Below, piece after piece: positions 9,097-18,610 of a stretch of 64,000 nucleotides of DNA. The DNA is from JALYGJ01 sp963781705 (GTDB lineage: Bacteria; Chloroflexota; Limnocylindria; Limnocylindrales; CSP1-4). The stretch lies in the NCBI GenBank assembly GCA_963781705.1, contig CAWAGP010000001.1, positions 868,001-932,000 on the forward strand, written 5' to 3'. Numbering within the stretch: the stretch's first letter is position 1; every line of letters starts with the position of its first letter. The position numbers and the translations under genes are program-made. Under the pieces are notes generated by a model. The model ran no database searches, was not told the DNA's origin, and worked only from the letters and a program-made list of their open reading frames with translations.

Positions 9097-10316
9097 AGAT
9101 CGGCCTGGTAACGCCCTACATCTATCCGCTGCCGGGCGGCGTTAACGCACACGTCCATGACCTGTACGAGCACCTCGTCGCGCGCGGCCATGACGTGCGC
9201 ATCATCAGCAGCGTCCACGGGCCACAGCGCCAGAGTGAGGGCGACATCATCCGCCTTGGCTATGGCTTCTCGGTGCCCGCCAACGGGTCAGTGGGCACGC
9301 TTACCTTCTCGCCACGCTACGCGACGCTGGTGCGCCAGATGCTCGAGCGGGAAAGGTTCGACGTCCTCCATTTCCACGAGCCGTTCGTGCCCTTCCTGTC
9401 GCTCGTCGTGCTGCGCGAGTCGCAGAGCATCAACGTCGCTACGTTCCATGCGTATGCCGGCTGGAGCCCGGCCTACGAGTTCGGTAAGCGCGCGCTCGCG
9501 CACTTCGCGCGACGGCTCGACGGGCGCATCGCGGTCAGCGCCGCGGCGCGCCACTTCATCGACCGGTACTTTCCGGGCGACTACAAGGTGATCCCCAACG
9601 GCGTGGACCTGGCGCGCTTCGCCAACGCCCAGCCCATCACGCGCTACCGCGACGGAACGCCGAACATCCTGTTCCTCGGCCGCCTGGAGCCGCGCAAGGG
9701 CGTGATGTACATGCTCAAGGCGTACCGCCAACTGCGCAAGCGCGGTATCGAGTGTCGTCTACTGCTTGCCGGCACGGGGCCTCAGGAGCGCGAGGTGCGC
9801 CGCTATATCGCTACGCGGCGGCTGCAGGGAGTAGAGCTGCTGGGTCGCGTGAGCGACGCCGACAAGGTGCGCTATTTCGCCACCGCGGACGTCTACGTCT
9901 CGCCGGCGACCGGCCAGGAATCGATGGGCGTGGTGCTGCTCGAGGCGCTCGCTGCTGGTACGCCGATCGTGTGCAGCGACATCCACGGTTTCCGCAGCGT
10001 GGTCCGGCGCGGCGAATCGGGACTGCTCGTGCCACCGCGCGACGCCGACGCGCTGGCCGACGCGATCGGCACACTGTTGGCGGACCCGGCATTGCGAGCG
10101 CGGATGGGCGATTCCGCGCGGCAACGCGCGAAGCAATACGGCTGGGACAACATCGCCGCCAAGGTCGAGGACTACTACCTCTTCGTGATCCGCCGCGCGG
10201 CAGCCCAGGGCCGGCTGCCTGCTCATGTTGATCCCGTATTGGCCGCACTGCCGGCGCCGGCCTCACCGCCGGTTGGCGCGCCGGCTGACGTCACGCCCCT
10301 TCGACTGGGTCGCTGA
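9093..10316 (+). CDS. GT4 glycosyltransferase, PimA-like
   Basis: The 407-residue protein has the GT-B fold: N-terminal GGVNAHVHDLYEHLVARGHDV, central FLGRLEPRKGVMYML, and donor-site ATGQESMGVVLLEALAAGTP with its EX7E pattern. This matches phosphatidylinositol alpha-mannosyltransferase PimA and other GT4 enzymes using nucleotide sugars at the cytoplasmic membrane face. The inositol lipid genes upstream support a phosphatidylinositol acceptor. The exact sugar is not determinable. The C-terminus is Pro/Ala-rich and overlaps the end of the convergent giant gene by 26 bases, so no terminator separates them. Confidence 0.82.
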   Translation: MKIGLVTPYIYPLPGGVNAHVHDLYEHLVARGHDVRIISSVHGPQRQSEGDIIRLGYGFSVPANGSVGTLTFSPRYATLVRQMLERERFDVLHFHEPFVPFLSLVVLRESQSINVATFHAYAGWSPAYEFGKRALAHFARRLDGRIAVSAAARHFIDRYFPGDYKVIPNGVDLARFANAQPITRYRDGTPNILFLGRLEPRKGVMYMLKAYRQLRKRGIECRLLLAGTGPQEREVRRYIATRRLQGVELLGRVSDADKVRYFATADVYVSPATGQESMGVVLLEALAAGTPIVCSDIHGFRSVVRRGESGLLVPPRDADALADAIGTLLADPALRARMGDSARQRAKQYGWDNIAAKVEDYYLFVIRRAAAQGRLPAHVDPVLAALPAPASPPVGAPADVTPLRLGR

Positions 10317-13300
10317 GCTCCTGTCGGCCAGCACGGTCGGCGACCCAGGCGTGCGCGGCGTACGCGGCTGCGATGCACAGTCCGCCGACCGCGACCACGA
10401 GCAACCCGATACTGCCCAGATCCAGCGCGGCGCGGTTCGGTTCGTCGAGGTTCACCCCGAACTGGAAGCCCCAGTTCCAGGTTGGCAGGAAGCCCAGGTG
10501 GATCTGTGACAGCGGGGTGGGTACGGGGAGGCTGGCGATGTTGGGGTAAAAGGCGACGAACCACGCCACGGCGGCGACCAGGACGCCGATCACGAAGCGG
10601 CGCGGATCCGTCGCGCGCAGGGCGAAGTAAGCCGGAACGGCGAGTAGCAGCAAGGCGATGAACGCGGGCTCCTCGGCGAGCACCTGTGCCTGGAAGACCG
10701 GCGCTCCGGGCAGGCCGGCGCCGAGCACGACTATGGCGACGCCCAGCAGGGCGACCGAGAAGAGCACCGGCAGCAGGAGTGCGAGTGTCGGACGATCCTC
10801 GCCTCGCGGCGCAAGGTCTTCGAGGTCGGTTCCCTCGCTCGCGGCCGATCGACTCTGGACTCGCAGCCAGAAGACGGCGGCGGCGGCGACCAGGCCGCCG
10901 ACGGCGAGCAGCAGGCCAACGACCTGGATGTCGGTGAGCGTCAGTTGGCGCGAGAGCTGAGCGCACACCTCGGTGCCTGAGTTGACCTGTTCCGTGCGCG
11001 CCACCCCGCACAGCGGCAGGCGGAGCAGCCACAGCAACGGGGCTCCGATGATCATCAGCGCCGCCGACGCGCGCGCCAGCAACCAGGTGCGGGGCGACGG
11101 GCCGTGCCACAGCTCGGCCAGGAAGTAGGCGAGCGCCAGGAACGAGAACGGCAGGGTGGTGAAGATGTGGTACTGGAACGTCGCCCGATCAATACGCGCC
11201 CATGGCAGCCACATTGCCAGGATGGCGATGATCACCAAGGTCAGCGCCAGGCTGCGTCGTCGCCAGGCCTGCCACGCGGCCCATGCGACGGCCGGAATGG
11301 ACAGCCAGAAACTGATCACGTTGCCGGTGTCGTAGATGACCGCAGTCGTGCCGTTGGCATAGTCGTTCTGGGCGAACCAGACCGGCTTCAAATCGAGCGG
11401 CCACGCCCACCACGGCGACGAGGCTGGGTGCGTGGCGCGCAGGTAGTTGTGGTAGTCGTACATCGATACCTGCAGGTCGAGGAAGGTCTGCCCGGTATGG
11501 CCCGGCGGATAGCCGGCGAACCACTGGTTGCCCAACGCGATCCACGGTATGTAGCTGGCGACGTAGACGACCAGCGGCACGGCCACGACGATTACCAGCG
11601 CCAGTAACCACGGCAATCCCAGGAAGCCAGAGCCCGGTCGCAGCCAGCCGCGCGGCGGGGGTGGCGCGGCCGGCTCGCTGACCGCCCGCGGGAAGCGCGC
11701 CAATGGGCCGCGACCGGTGCGACCGGCCAGCCAGCCGCCGAGCAGGCACACAATGCCGAACGCAAGCGACGCCGCGCCAGCCAGCGCGATGAATCCCGGC
11801 GTCAGCAGCGCATCCGCGACGGGCGGCGGTCCGGCGATTAAGCGGTAGGCGCCGTAGGCAAGCACCGGCAGGCCGACCACGAGCGGCCCGACGATGAGCA
11901 AGCGCAGCTCCTCGAGCGTCAGGCGCACGGGTCGCACCACCATGGCCACGGCCAGCAGCGTCGTTAGCACGATCATCAGACCGAAGAACGGATAGTTGAT
12001 CTGCGGGTTGATCACCGCCGGGTTCGGCGTGATTGCGATGTAGCCGAGCAGGCCCGTCATCAGGATCATCAACGCCAGCGCGACGAAACGGCCCGCCGCC
12101 GAACGCAGCAGGATCAACAGCCCGACGGCGCCGAGCGCATACAGCCCGACCCACTTCGAGGCAAGCGCCAGACCCAGCAACAACCCGACCAGCAGCAGGC
12201 CGGTGGCGATTGCCCAGCGGTTGCGCCAGCGTCCGAGCCACAGCGGCACGAAGACGGCGAACGCGGCGACGATGAAGAGGGCCACGTAGATGTCGTTCAT
12301 CGCGATGCGCGAATTGGCGAAGAACATGCCGTCGGCCAGCACCAGCAGCGAGACGATGACCGCCACGCTGCGCCGCCGGAACAGGAAGCGCGTGAGCAGG
12401 TACAGGAACACGGCCAGCAGCGCGCCGCCCAGGACTCCTGGGAAGCGGTAGGCAAACTGGTTGCTGCCGATGTCGACGGTCGAGAGTTGGCCGCTGCCGC
12501 TGAAAGCGAGCAGGTCGTCACGATCCTCGGCCGGCCGCTGCGGTTGTACGTCGAGTGCCACGGCCACAGGCGTGGCGCTCAAGCGGGCGTCGGCGAACAC
12601 GGCGTTGGAGCGCGGCTCGACCACGTACACCGTGGGCGAGCTGCCGTCCTGGGTGACGCCCAGAGCGTGGATCATGGTCGTCGCCGGATTCCAGTAGACC
12701 TGTGTCACCTGGTTGGGCATGGGCACGGTCGCTCCGGCGGCCGGCGCACCGTCGCTCGGCAATTTGACTGTCATCAACTGGTCGCCATTGGCGGCGTAGA
12801 GGGTGGGCTGCTCCAGGCCGCCGGCGAGTAAGTCGATGCCGGTGACCGGCGATGTGCTGGCGATGAAGTCGAGCTGACCGAGGCTGCTCGCATCGAGGAT
12901 CGCGATACCGGATTCCGTGGCCACGGCGATGCCCGACCCGTCCTGGATCGATACCCCGGGCAGGCTGCCGTCGTCGATCGCCGACTGCAACGCATCGACC
13001 TGTGCGTCGACATAGCCGGCCACGGCGACAGGTGCCGTTGCCGAGGAGAGCAGCGACTCGATGCGCAGCTGGCTGGCGTCGATCAGGTCCGCCAGGCGGG
13101 CGGCGAGCGCCGATTTGTCGGGCACGGCTGCCGGGTCGACGATGACCAGCGCGTGGGCCGGTACTCCGACGAGCGCGGCCGGCGACAGCAGGGACGTGCG
13201 CCCGGTTTCGGCGGCGGTGTCGGGCGCGAGACTGATCAGCGTTCCCTGACTCGAGGTAGCGATCAACTGGCCGCCGGCGAAGTCGAGTCGCGCCAGCTGG

Positions 13301-15483
13301 CCGGGAAGGTCGGTCAGCTGGGCGAACGGCGCGGGCGCCAGGTTGCGCGCAGCCGCCGGATCCGAGCGCGTCAAATCAACGGCCGCCGTCGGCAACTGCC
13401 AGATCTGACCGGCTGAGTCGCCCAAGTACAGGGTGTGCGACGCCTGGTCAACCGCCAGCGCGTCGAACGACCCCGCGATGGTCGTGGCCAGTTGGCGCGT
13501 GGCGAGGTCGTAGATGCGTACGTCGTCACTGGTCGCGACGTATAGCCAATCGCCATCGCGCTCATTGGGCTGGTCGCTCGGGCTCCAGCGGGTCTCCGTG
13601 ACGGCCGCGACCACCGGGGCGCCGATATCACTGACGCTGGTTACCTGGTTGTTGCCCAGCGTCATGATGCCGACGGCCATCAGGTACTTGGCCATGTGCG
13701 GGTGCGTGTACTCGTAGATGCCGTGCGGCATGTCGTAGCGCCAGTCCTGCAGGAACTCGATCGCCGTTCGCGCGTGGTACACCTCGTCGAAGTACGGTCC
13801 GTAGGGCACCTCGACGCGATAGGTGCGCAGCAACATCGAGGCCAGGAAGACGAGCACGACAAGGGCGAAATCGCGGCGATCCAGGTGGCCGCCCGGCTCG
13901 TCGGCGAGCTCGGCACTCCGGTCGCGGCGGAGCGAGACCATGCCCGCAAACCTGGTGAACTGCGTCGACCAGCCGGGCGAAACGACGGATCCAACATCAA
14001 CGCCTGCCCGACCAGCGCGCCCGAAGTCTTGGCGCGGCGGGGGCGTCGGAGCGCTGAATGGGTCGGCCTCGGCGTGCGCCACCGGTCGCATCTGCCAGAT
14101 GACGAATATGAAACCGGCCACGCCCAGGATCACCGCCGTCAGCACGCCCGCAGGGGAGCGGAAGAGGTCACCCAGCGGCAGGCTGGTGACATTCGCGGAG
14201 CCGTACAGGTTGATTGTCAGGATGCCGTGCAGGTTGATGAAGGCGCCCACGGACAGCGCGATGGTGGCCACCAGCCAGCGCCGATCGACGACCGCCAGCA
14301 GCGGCAGCAGGGCGAAGATGGGGAACATGTAGCGCTCGTGAACGCGCGTCGGCAGGATGAAGAAGCACAACGCCAGGAACGTAGTGACGATGACGATGCT
14401 GCGGCGGTCGTCGTCCCAGAAAGCACGCAGCGCACCAATCGCAAAGCCGCCCAGCAACAGCGCCGCGCCGATGACGACACCGGGCAGCGGGCCGAGCAGC
14501 GGCACGGTATCCGACGACCAACCGCCGCCGAACGCGAGCGGTTCGGCCCCGCCCGCGCCAAGCAGCGCCCACGGGTTGTAGGCATTGACACTGAGATACG
14601 GGTAGCCGCCGGCGGTCTGGCTCATCTGATGCAAGAAGCTGACGATGTCGAGCGAGAACGGCCACAGCACGGCCACCATCACGCCCAGCGCGAGCACCGC
14701 CGATGAAACCAGCCGCCACGGTCCCTGCTCGCTGGCCAGCCAATGCTGCACGCGACCCCGCGGCAGCAACACCGCGTTCTGCGGACCCGACGCCGGTCGC
14801 AGGAGGTGGCGGCGCAACAGCACGACGCCAACCACCGGCAGCAGCACGATGCCGAACTGGGGCTTTATCAGCGCGGCGAGCACGCCCAATACCGAAGCGC
14901 CCTCCGAGTTGCCGCGCACCAGGGCAGCGACGGTCAGCAGCGTGACCAGCGCGCCCACCGCGTCGGTCTGGCCCCAGATCGCCGAGTCGTACCAGGTGAC
15001 CGGGTTGAACAGGTAGATCGCCGCGGCGATCAGCGCGAGGCGAGTCGCGTCCGGGCGCGGCGCCAGCCAGGAGCGCAGGACGCGGAAGAGGAGGTAGCCA
15101 ACCAGGACATCGGCGATGATTGCGGGCAGCTTGATCAGCGCCGTCGTCGCGCTGCCGGCGTCGCCATTGGCCAGCGGCGCGAGCAGGTTGCCCAGCCCGC
15201 CGACGACCCACAGCACGTACAGGTAGCCGGGTGGGTAGTCGGCAAAGCCGGCCGTGGCGTAGAAGTTGCCCGACCCGTGGTTGGCCAGCTGCAGCGCCCA
15301 CGCGGTGAACGTGGCGATGTCCGACTTGAAGCCGGAGTCCGGCAGCAGGACGTATGCGATAGTTAGGCGAAGGAGCAGCCCGACGAGTAGCACGATCGCC
15401 AGGCCGGACGCGGCCGTACTCGCTCTGAGCGGGCTCTCGGCGCCAGAGATGCGGTCGGCCCCATCCGCCTGGGGCGGTGTCAC
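10291..15483 (-). CDS. Giant two-module GT-C glycosyltransferase with beta-propeller inserted in a PMT (GT39) domain
   Basis: From GTG 15483 the protein is about 1730 residues; a longer reading to 15561 is open. Residues about 25-470 form one polytopic GT-C module with ADYPPGYLYVLW and IWGQTDAVGAL. A hydrophilic linker follows. A second module is a protein-O-mannosyltransferase-type enzyme: FDEVYHART (Asp566-Glu567) and HPHMAKYL (His594) match the first-loop motifs, and after about residue 1010 FAYRFPGVLGGALL, SRIAMNDIY, ASKWVGLYAL and WAWPLDLKPVWF follow. Between Asn612 and Phe1010 sits about 395 residues of beta-propeller-like repeats, such as WLYVATSDDVRIYDLATRQL and LYAANGDQLMTVKLPSD. PMT enzymes transfer sugar from a polyprenyl phosphate outside the membrane. 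Confidence 0.85.
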   Translation of the reverse strand: MTPPQADGADRISGAESPLRASTAASGLAIVLLVGLLLRLTIAYVLLPDSGFKSDIATFTAWALQLANHGSGNFYATAGFADYPPGYLYVLWVVGGLGNLLAPLANGDAGSATTALIKLPAIIADVLVGYLLFRVLRSWLAPRPDATRLALIAAAIYLFNPVTWYDSAIWGQTDAVGALVTLLTVAALVRGNSEGASVLGVLAALIKPQFGIVLLPVVGVVLLRRHLLRPASGPQNAVLLPRGRVQHWLASEQGPWRLVSSAVLALGVMVAVLWPFSLDIVSFLHQMSQTAGGYPYLSVNAYNPWALLGAGGAEPLAFGGGWSSDTVPLLGPLPGVVIGAALLLGGFAIGALRAFWDDDRRSIVIVTTFLALCFFILPTRVHERYMFPIFALLPLLAVVDRRWLVATIALSVGAFINLHGILTINLYGSANVTSLPLGDLFRSPAGVLTAVILGVAGFIFVIWQMRPVAHAEADPFSAPTPPPRQDFGRAGRAGVDVGSVVSPGWSTQFTRFAGMVSLRRDRSAELADEPGGHLDRRDFALVVLVFLASMLLRTYRVEVPYGPYFDEVYHARTAIEFLQDWRYDMPHGIYEYTHPHMAKYLMAVGIMTLGNNQVTSVSDIGAPVVAAVTETRWSPSDQPNERDGDWLYVATSDDVRIYDLATRQLATTIAGSFDALAVDQASHTLYLGDSAGQIWQLPTAAVDLTRSDPAAARNLAPAPFAQLTDLPGQLARLDFAGGQLIATSSQGTLISLAPDTAAETGRTSLLSPAALVGVPAHALVIVDPAAVPDKSALAARLADLIDASQLRIESLLSSATAPVAVAGYVDAQVDALQSAIDDGSLPGVSIQDGSGIAVATESGIAILDASSLGQLDFIASTSPVTGIDLLAGGLEQPTLYAANGDQLMTVKLPSDGAPAAGATVPMPNQVTQVYWNPATTMIHALGVTQDGSSPTVYVVEPRSNAVFADARLSATPVAVALDVQPQRPAEDRDDLLAFSGSGQLSTVDIGSNQFAYRFPGVLGGALLAVFLYLLTRFLFRRRSVAVIVSLLVLADGMFFANSRIAMNDIYVALFIVAAFAVFVPLWLGRWRNRWAIATGLLLVGLLLGLALASKWVGLYALGAVGLLILLRSAAGRFVALALMILMTGLLGYIAITPNPAVINPQINYPFFGLMIVLTTLLAVAMVVRPVRLTLEELRLLIVGPLVVGLPVLAYGAYRLIAGPPPVADALLTPGFIALAGAASLAFGIVCLLGGWLAGRTGRGPLARFPRAVSEPAAPPPPRGWLRPGSGFLGLPWLLALVIVVAVPLVVYVASYIPWIALGNQWFAGYPPGHTGQTFLDLQVSMYDYHNYLRATHPASSPWWAWPLDLKPVWFAQNDYANGTTAVIYDTGNVISFWLSIPAVAWAAWQAWRRRSLALTLVIIAILAMWLPWARIDRATFQYHIFTTLPFSFLALAYFLAELWHGPSPRTWLLARASAALMIIGAPLLWLLRLPLCGVARTEQVNSGTEVCAQLSRQLTLTDIQVVGLLLAVGGLVAAAAVFWLRVQSRSAASEGTDLEDLAPRGEDRPTLALLLPVLFSVALLGVAIVVLGAGLPGAPVFQAQVLAEEPAFIALLLLAVPAYFALRATDPRRFVIGVLVAAVAWFVAFYPNIASLPVPTPLSQIHLGFLPTWNWGFQFGVNLDEPNRAALDLGSIGLLVVAVGGLCIAAAYAAHAWVADRAGRQELSDPVEGA

Positions 15484-15492
15484 GATCGACCG

Positions 15493-15506
15493 AACCTCCA
15501 GAGGTT
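15493..15506. promoter_or_regulatory. Palindrome AACCTCCAGAGGTT holding both ribosome sites of a divergent pair
   Basis: A perfect 14-base palindrome lies in the 29 bases between GTG 15483 (minus) and GTG 15513 (plus). Read on the minus strand it supplies GGAGG for the giant glycosyltransferase; read on the plus strand it supplies AGAGG for the GT-C gene. The promoters must therefore lie inside the opposing reading frames. Confidence 0.4.
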
Positions 15507-15512
15507 GACGAG

Positions 15513-17000
15513 GTGCAGCGGAGTATAGCAACGACCTACCCCGGGCCCGGTCGGAGTTCACCTGGCGCCGGGGGGATCGAAGGCCGTCTTGAGGCGCTGC
15601 TCGAACGGGTCAGCCTGACCTACCTCGGGCTGTTCTTCGTCGTCCTTGCGCTGGGCGTCTACGTCTTCTCCGACCCGTCGCGCATCGGCTGGTACAACCA
15701 CTTCGTCTGGCAGGCCGACGCCTTCCTGCACGGGCGCTTCGTGATCGCCTATCCGGTCACCTCGGGCCCGTACACCAACGCCTACCTGAACGATGTCATG
15801 CCGCTGCCATCGACGCCGGGCAGCCCGAGCTACGGCCTGTTGCCGTTCCCGCCGCTGCCGGCCATCCTGCTGATGCCTTTTGTGGCTGTGTTCGGCCTGG
15901 CCACCGACGCTCAATTGTTCGGGGCCGTGCTGGGCGCCATCAACGTCGGGCTGTGCTGGCGAATGCTCACGCGCGTCACCGACAACCGCGCCGCAGCATT
16001 CGTGGCGACCCTGTTCTTCGCCTTCGGCACCGTGCACTGGTACTCCGCGATGCTGTCGACCACCTGGTTCCTGGCCCACGTCGTGGCGACCACCTTCCTG
16101 TTCCTGGGCATCACCATCGCCCTCGATGCCGAGCGGCGCGACAAGCTGCGCTCGGTGATCGGCCGCCTTGGGGGCGCGGCGGATGCGGACGAGGTGGCAC
16201 AGCGCGGCACAATCGTTGCGACGTTTGAGCGCAGCAGCATGTTCCTGGGTTGGTACCGCTTTCTGCGCACTCAGATCGATCCGCTGCAATTCATGGCCGG
16301 CTTCGTGTTCGGCCTGGCCGCCCTGTCGCGCCTGACGACGGTACTCGGTGCGCCGTTCTTCGTGCTCATCGGGGGCGGCGGCTCCTTCTGGCGGCGCGCC
16401 TTCTCGGCCGGTCTCGGCGCGATGATCCCGGGCGTACTACTGCTGATCTACAACTTCGCCTCGACCGGCCACGCCTTCAACCCGGCCTACGACTGGCTAT
16501 TCCACACCGAGTACCACGGCTACATGCCCGCATGGCTGCCGATCGACCAGACGAAGGGGCTCGAGGACCTGGCCAACGTGCCCCGCAATGCGCTGATCAT
16601 GTTCGGGTGGATGCCGACGATCAATCTTTCATGTGGCCTCTCGCTCTTCAACTCGGCGTGTGCGCTGATCAAGCCGGATCCCATCGGCATGAGCCTGCTG
16701 CTGACCAGTCCTGCGCTGTTGATCGCCGTGCCGCTGGTCGTGCGCCGTTGGCGCGAGCCGCTGGTGCTTGGCGCGACCCTCGCCACGCTCGCCATCGGCT
16801 TCGGGGTGCTGATGAATTTCGGCCCAGGCTGGGTCCAGTTCGGATTCCGGCGTAGTCTCGACTTCACGCCCTTCGCCATCATCCTGGTGGCTCTCGCGCT
16901 GGCCCGGTTTGGTGTCGGCAGGGTCGCGGTCCTGCTCGTCGCCGCTTCGATCATCATCAACGCGTGGGGCGTCTACTGGGGCGTGGCACTGAGTTGGTGA
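15513..17000 (+). CDS. Multi-spanning GT-C-like membrane protein
   Basis: The protein is about 495 residues from GTG 15513, chosen for the AGAGG eight bases upstream; GTG 15477 would overlap the divergent gene. About ten hydrophobic segments are present. The first extracytoplasmic loop has WYNHFVWQADAFLHGRF, with an Asp after the first helix as in GT-C enzymes that use lipid-linked sugars. No closer family can be named from motifs I can see. It lies between the giant GT-C gene and a DUF2723 gene, which supports a role in surface glycosylation. Confidence 0.7.
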   Translation: MQRSIATTYPGPGRSSPGAGGIEGRLEALLERVSLTYLGLFFVVLALGVYVFSDPSRIGWYNHFVWQADAFLHGRFVIAYPVTSGPYTNAYLNDVMPLPSTPGSPSYGLLPFPPLPAILLMPFVAVFGLATDAQLFGAVLGAINVGLCWRMLTRVTDNRAAAFVATLFFAFGTVHWYSAMLSTTWFLAHVVATTFLFLGITIALDAERRDKLRSVIGRLGGAADADEVAQRGTIVATFERSSMFLGWYRFLRTQIDPLQFMAGFVFGLAALSRLTTVLGAPFFVLIGGGGSFWRRAFSAGLGAMIPGVLLLIYNFASTGHAFNPAYDWLFHTEYHGYMPAWLPIDQTKGLEDLANVPRNALIMFGWMPTINLSCGLSLFNSACALIKPDPIGMSLLLTSPALLIAVPLVVRRWREPLVLGATLATLAIGFGVLMNFGPGWVQFGFRRSLDFTPFAIILVALALARFGVGRVAVLLVAASIIINAWGVYWGVALSW

Positions 17001-17019
17001 AGCCGGCGTCGAACCTGGC

Positions 17020-18603
17020 GTGACGTTCGCCGGTAACCGCGGGGCCCTGCGCCATCGACCCGACCGCCGCGGCATGCGACGGAGGACGCGCGGCCTGCTG
17101 GCGGCAATCGTCGTAGCCCTCCCGGCCCTGGTCCTCTACCGGCTGACGCTGATGCCCGATGTCGGCTTCTGGGATACCGCCGAGTTCCAGGCCATCGGCC
17201 CCGTGCTGGGTATCGCCCATCCGACCGGTTACCCCACGTACACCCTGCTGGCATGGCTGGCGTCAGTCGTCCTTCAGCCTTTCGGAAACGAGGCGCTGCG
17301 CGCCAACCTCATGTCGGCACTGGCGGTTGCCGGGGCAGCCGCGATGGTTGCCCTGACCGTCACTCTGCTGACGCGGCATGCGCTGGTCGGCGTCGCCACC
17401 GGGCTGGCGCTTGCCATCGCCGGCGAGGCATGGGCGATCGCCCTGCATGCCGATCCGCACGCTCTGCACCTAGCGCTGGTCAGCCTGCTGCTGCTCATCC
17501 TGGTCGTGTGGGGGGAGCGAGTCGCGCACGGCCGGCCGGCAGACCGCTGGCTGGTCGCCGCAGCGGCCATCTTCGCCGTCGCCTTGGGTAATCACGCCCT
17601 CACGCTGCTGTTGGCCCCGGGCATCGCGCTGTACCTGCTGTTCGTGGACCCCTCGATCGTTCGCCGGGTGCGTTTGACTGTCATCTGCGCGATCACCCTG
17701 GCCGGCCTGACGGTGGCGATCTACCTGTACCTGCCGCTGCGCTCGGCGATGAACCCGGCGCTCGACTATGGCAACCCCCAAACGTGGGACGGCTTTCGCT
17801 ACCTCGTCTTTGCCGAGCAGTTCGGTGGCGATTTCGGCAAGTTTCCGAGCGTTGTGGCCGCGCTGCGGCTGATGGTCAATGAGACATTCGACCAACTCGG
17901 CGCATTTGCCCTGCTGGCAGTCGGCGGCGCGATCGCGGGATCGCTGCGACGACCCGGATTAGTGCTACTGCTCGTCAGTTGGTTCACGCTGAATTGGTTC
18001 TTCGCGTTGGGCTACGACAACGCCGACATCAGCCGCTACTACCTGGTGCCGATCATGTCGGCGGCCGTCCTCGGTGGAATCGGCGCAGGCGCTCTGTGGG
18101 ACCTGCTGGCGGGCGTCGTTCGCAGCATCTGGCCCGGACTGTCAGCGACGGCCACCGGCCCGGTGCTGGCGCTCCTAGGGGCGTTGCTGCTGGTCGGCCC
18201 CACCATCGCGGCCGTCCCGGATCGCTTCCGCAGCGTGGACGAATTGACCGATCTGTCCGGCCGCATCTGGCTGACCAGCGTGACCAGGGCGCTGCCGCAG
18301 AACGCCGTTGTGGTCAGCTGGTGGAGCTACTCGACGACACTCTGGTATGGACAATTCGTCGAGCACCTCCGCCCGGACGTGTCTGTCATCGACGACTCGA
18401 CCATCGAGCAACAGGACCTGGGCAGCCCACAGGCCGTCATTGACTCGTACCTGGGTCGGCGGCCCGTCTTCCTTATCAGGCTGCCGTTCGACGTGCAGAG
18501 CTATGAGCAGCGCTATTCGCTGACCCCGCTGCCGGATGTCATCGGTGGAACCGTCTACCGGGTCGAGCCGCTGAGCGGGCCGCTGCCACACGCACTCCTA
18601 TAA
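17020..18603 (+). CDS. DUF2723 GT-C superfamily membrane protein
   Basis: The 527-residue protein opens with a helix and then the DUF2723 hallmark: MPDVGFWDTAEFQAIG followed by LGIAHPTGYPTYTLL. The family is a branch of GT-C glycosyltransferases resembling protein O-mannosyltransferases. About ten membrane helices follow and the last 150 residues form a soluble domain (ALPQNAVVVSWWSYSTTLWY). GTG 17020 and ATG 17074 are both possible starts; the second gives the usual short N-terminus. It follows the previous gene by 19 bases and its stop codon is part of the -10-like TATAAT of the GT2 gene. Confidence 0.82.
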   Translation: MTFAGNRGALRHRPDRRGMRRRTRGLLAAIVVALPALVLYRLTLMPDVGFWDTAEFQAIGPVLGIAHPTGYPTYTLLAWLASVVLQPFGNEALRANLMSALAVAGAAAMVALTVTLLTRHALVGVATGLALAIAGEAWAIALHADPHALHLALVSLLLLILVVWGERVAHGRPADRWLVAAAAIFAVALGNHALTLLLAPGIALYLLFVDPSIVRRVRLTVICAITLAGLTVAIYLYLPLRSAMNPALDYGNPQTWDGFRYLVFAEQFGGDFGKFPSVVAALRLMVNETFDQLGAFALLAVGGAIAGSLRRPGLVLLLVSWFTLNWFFALGYDNADISRYYLVPIMSAAVLGGIGAGALWDLLAGVVRSIWPGLSATATGPVLALLGALLLVGPTIAAVPDRFRSVDELTDLSGRIWLTSVTRALPQNAVVVSWWSYSTTLWYGQFVEHLRPDVSVIDDSTIEQQDLGSPQAVIDSYLGRRPVFLIRLPFDVQSYEQRYSLTPLPDVIGGTVYRVEPLSGPLPHALL

Positions 18604-18604
18604 T
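18599..18604 (+). promoter_or_regulatory. TATAAT -10 element for a leaderless GT2 transcript
   Basis: A perfect TATAAT overlaps the stop codon of the DUF2723 gene and ends six bases before GTG 18611. Transcription starting seven bases downstream of the hexamer would begin on the start codon itself. No ribosome site precedes this GTG and no clear -35 is present. Confidence 0.5.
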
Positions 18605-18610
18605 CGAGCT

